This document shows, piece by piece, positions 32,138 through 33,288 of a stretch of DNA of 33,288 nucleotides. Under the pieces are notes generated by a model. That model was not told the DNA's origin. It saw only the letters and a list, made by a program, of their open reading frames with translations, and ran no database searches. Made by a program: the position numbers and the translations under genes. The first letter of the stretch is position 1, and each line of letters opens with the position of its first letter. The DNA is from Bifidobacterium breve (GTDB taxonomy: Bacteria > Actinomycetota > Acidimicrobiia > Acidimicrobiales > Ilumatobacteraceae): assembly GCA_945901725.1 (NCBI GenBank), contig CAMDLK010000015.1:1-33288 (forward strand), written 5' to 3'.

Positions 32138-33288
32138 ATGGCCGACATCACCATCGCAGAATTTGAAAAAGAAGCACTCGCCTTTCTCGAGGCAAACGCA
32201 GAACGCCGTGTGGCTGAAAAAGCATTCGTATGGGGCGAAGGCGCAGACACCTTCTACCGCGAAAAAGATCGTGAACAAGAAGCTGCTAACGCTGAAGAAG
32301 CCAAAGCATGGCGTAACAAGAAATTCAAAGCTGGCTTCGGATGGATCACTGGACCAAAGAAATTTGGCGGCCGTGAACTTCCCGCTGCATACGATCGTTT
32401 GTACAGCCAACTCGAAGTGCAATTCCGTGTTGCTGACCAAAGCTGCTTCACTATCGGTCTCGGCATGGTTGCTCCGACAATCCTTGCGCACGCAACTCCT
32501 GCAGCGCTTGACTTGTACGTCAAGCAAATGTGGAGCGCCGAAATCATCGGTTGCCAATTGTTCTCAGAGCCAGGTGCAGGCTCAGACCTTGCATCACTCA
32601 CCATGAAAGCAGTCAAAGACGGCGACGAGTGGATCCTTACTGGTCAGAAAGTGTGGACCTCAGGTGCACATTATTCAGACATTGGTGAAGTTATCTGCCG
32701 TACCGACTGGGATCTTCCGAAGCACAAAGGCCTCACCGGCTTTATTGTCGACATGAAAGCCCCTGGCGTTGACATTCGCCCACTGAAGCAGATGACAGGT
32801 GGCGCAAGCTTCAATGAAGTCTTCTTCAACGAAGTTCGCGTTCGTGATGACCACCGTCTTGGTGACATCAACAACGGCTGGAACGTCGCTCTCACAACTC
32901 TTATGAACGAGCGTGCAGCAATCGGCAGTGGCAACTCTGGCGACAACAACTTGCTCACTCGCGTGATTGCAATGGTGAAGCATTACGGACTCGACACAGA
33001 CCCACTCATTCGCGTGCAACTTGCAGACATCATTATGAACTACCGCATTGCAGCTATGAACTCTCAGCGCACAGCAGCATCTGCCAAGGCCGGAAAACTT
33101 CCTGGACCTGAAGGTTCAGTCGGCAAGATGGTGTTGGTAAACAACCAAGCTCGTCTTGTGAAGTTCGTGTCACATGTTCTCGGACCAAAGCTCATCGCAG
33201 ACAGCGGCGAGTGGGGCACCTACGCATGGTCAAACTTCGTTCTTGGCGCACCTGGCCTTCGTATTGCCGGTGGTTCAGACGAAGTGAT
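32138..33288 (+). CDS. Acyl-CoA dehydrogenase, C-terminus cut by window edge
   Basis: This is a FAD enzyme of fatty-acid or related acyl-CoA beta-oxidation. It forms the alpha-beta double bond and passes electrons to ETF. The visible 383 codons contain family segments: an alpha-helical N-terminus, QLFSEPGAGSDLASL (flavin-contacting beta-domain signature near 146-160), GQKVWTSGAHYSD, and GFIVDMKAPGVDIRPLKQM. The C-terminal helical domain then starts with NERAAIG. The sequence is cut in GGSDEV, where the C-terminal part that contacts FAD and the acyl chain would follow. The substrate chain length is unknown, and the catalytic Glu cannot be judged from the visible part. It has a good ribosome-binding site (AGGGGA). 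Confidence 0.93.
   Translation, partial: MADITIAEFEKEALAFLEANAERRVAEKAFVWGEGADTFYREKDREQEAANAEEAKAWRNKKFKAGFGWITGPKKFGGRELPAAYDRLYSQLEVQFRVADQSCFTIGLGMVAPTILAHATPAALDLYVKQMWSAEIIGCQLFSEPGAGSDLASLTMKAVKDGDEWILTGQKVWTSGAHYSDIGEVICRTDWDLPKHKGLTGFIVDMKAPGVDIRPLKQMTGGASFNEVFFNEVRVRDDHRLGDINNGWNVALTTLMNERAAIGSGNSGDNNLLTRVIAMVKHYGLDTDPLIRVQLADIIMNYRIAAMNSQRTAASAKAGKLPGPEGSVGKMVLVNNQARLVKFVSHVLGPKLIADSGEWGTYAWSNFVLGAPGLRIAGGSDEV

Noticed and set aside
1-33288. tRNA or rRNA genes, CRISPR arrays, insertion sequences, prophage or attachment sites
   Set aside because: Gaps between genes are short and none shows cloverleaf, array repeat, transposase or integrase features. Absence of tRNA rests on reading by eye.

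Overview
The window looks like chromosomal DNA of an actinobacterium, most likely from the class Acidimicrobiia (Ilumatobacter or acIV-like relatives). This placement is inferred from gene content: F420 genes cofD and cofE, actinobacterial families DUF3499, DUF3039, DUF4031 and DUF5719, an ImuA'/ImuB/DnaE2 mutasome, and CGAAC-N4-GTTCG LexA operators. By eye the G+C content is moderate, near one half, which suits a planktonic lineage better than a soil high-GC one. Genes are densely packed. Many junctions overlap by 1 to 4 bases (TAATG, TGATG, ATGA), and no gene-free stretch exceeds about 130 bases. I saw no tRNA, rRNA, insertion sequence or CRISPR array.

Layout. (1) 1-4569, minus strand: DUF3499 protein, CPBP intramembrane protease, a large GT-C-like membrane protein, and phosphomannomutase/phosphoglucomutase cut by the left edge. 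(2) 4651-6570, plus: FtsH. (3) 6567-11664, minus: a GT2-membrane fusion glycosyltransferase, a DUF5719 secreted protein and a membrane-anchored thioredoxin-like protein. (4) 11793-13471, plus: a small repeat protein and a polysaccharide flippase. (5) 13476-14462, minus: GDP-mannose 4,6-dehydratase. (6) 14563-16235, plus: cofD-cofE. (7) 16232-22357, minus: three GT4 glycosyltransferases, an anchored protein of unknown function, mannose-1-phosphate guanylyltransferase, and an SDR protein that lacks the catalytic YxxxK. (8) 22396-24692, plus: GDP-L-fucose synthase, rhomboid protease, and a RadC-like protein without its metal ligands. (9) 24629-25512: FmdB zinc ribbon and DUF4031 (minus), DUF3039 (plus). 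(10) 25518-31513, minus: imuA'-imuB-Nudix-dnaE2 with two LexA operators. (11) 31570 to the end: an unrecognised 151-residue protein (minus) and an acyl-CoA dehydrogenase cut by the right edge (plus).

How the genes work together. Phosphomannomutase, the guanylyltransferase, Gmd and GDP-fucose synthase together give a complete route from mannose-6-phosphate to GDP-L-fucose. The surrounding glycosyltransferases and the flippase would use such sugar nucleotides to build a surface glycan. CofD and CofE act in F420 biosynthesis. ImuA', ImuB and DnaE2 form the actinobacterial SOS-mutagenesis translesion system. Here a Nudix hydrolase gene lies inside the cluster, and each of the two promoters has a LexA box in its spacer.

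A recurring signal is a TANNNT hexamer placed 5 to 7 bases before the first start codon of a transcription unit, seen at about nine units. It suggests that leaderless mRNAs are common here, and it helped me choose several start codons. The window seems to be an ordinary housekeeping and surface-glycan region. Its less usual items are the mutasome arrangement, the degenerate RadC and SDR proteins, and the small repeat protein.
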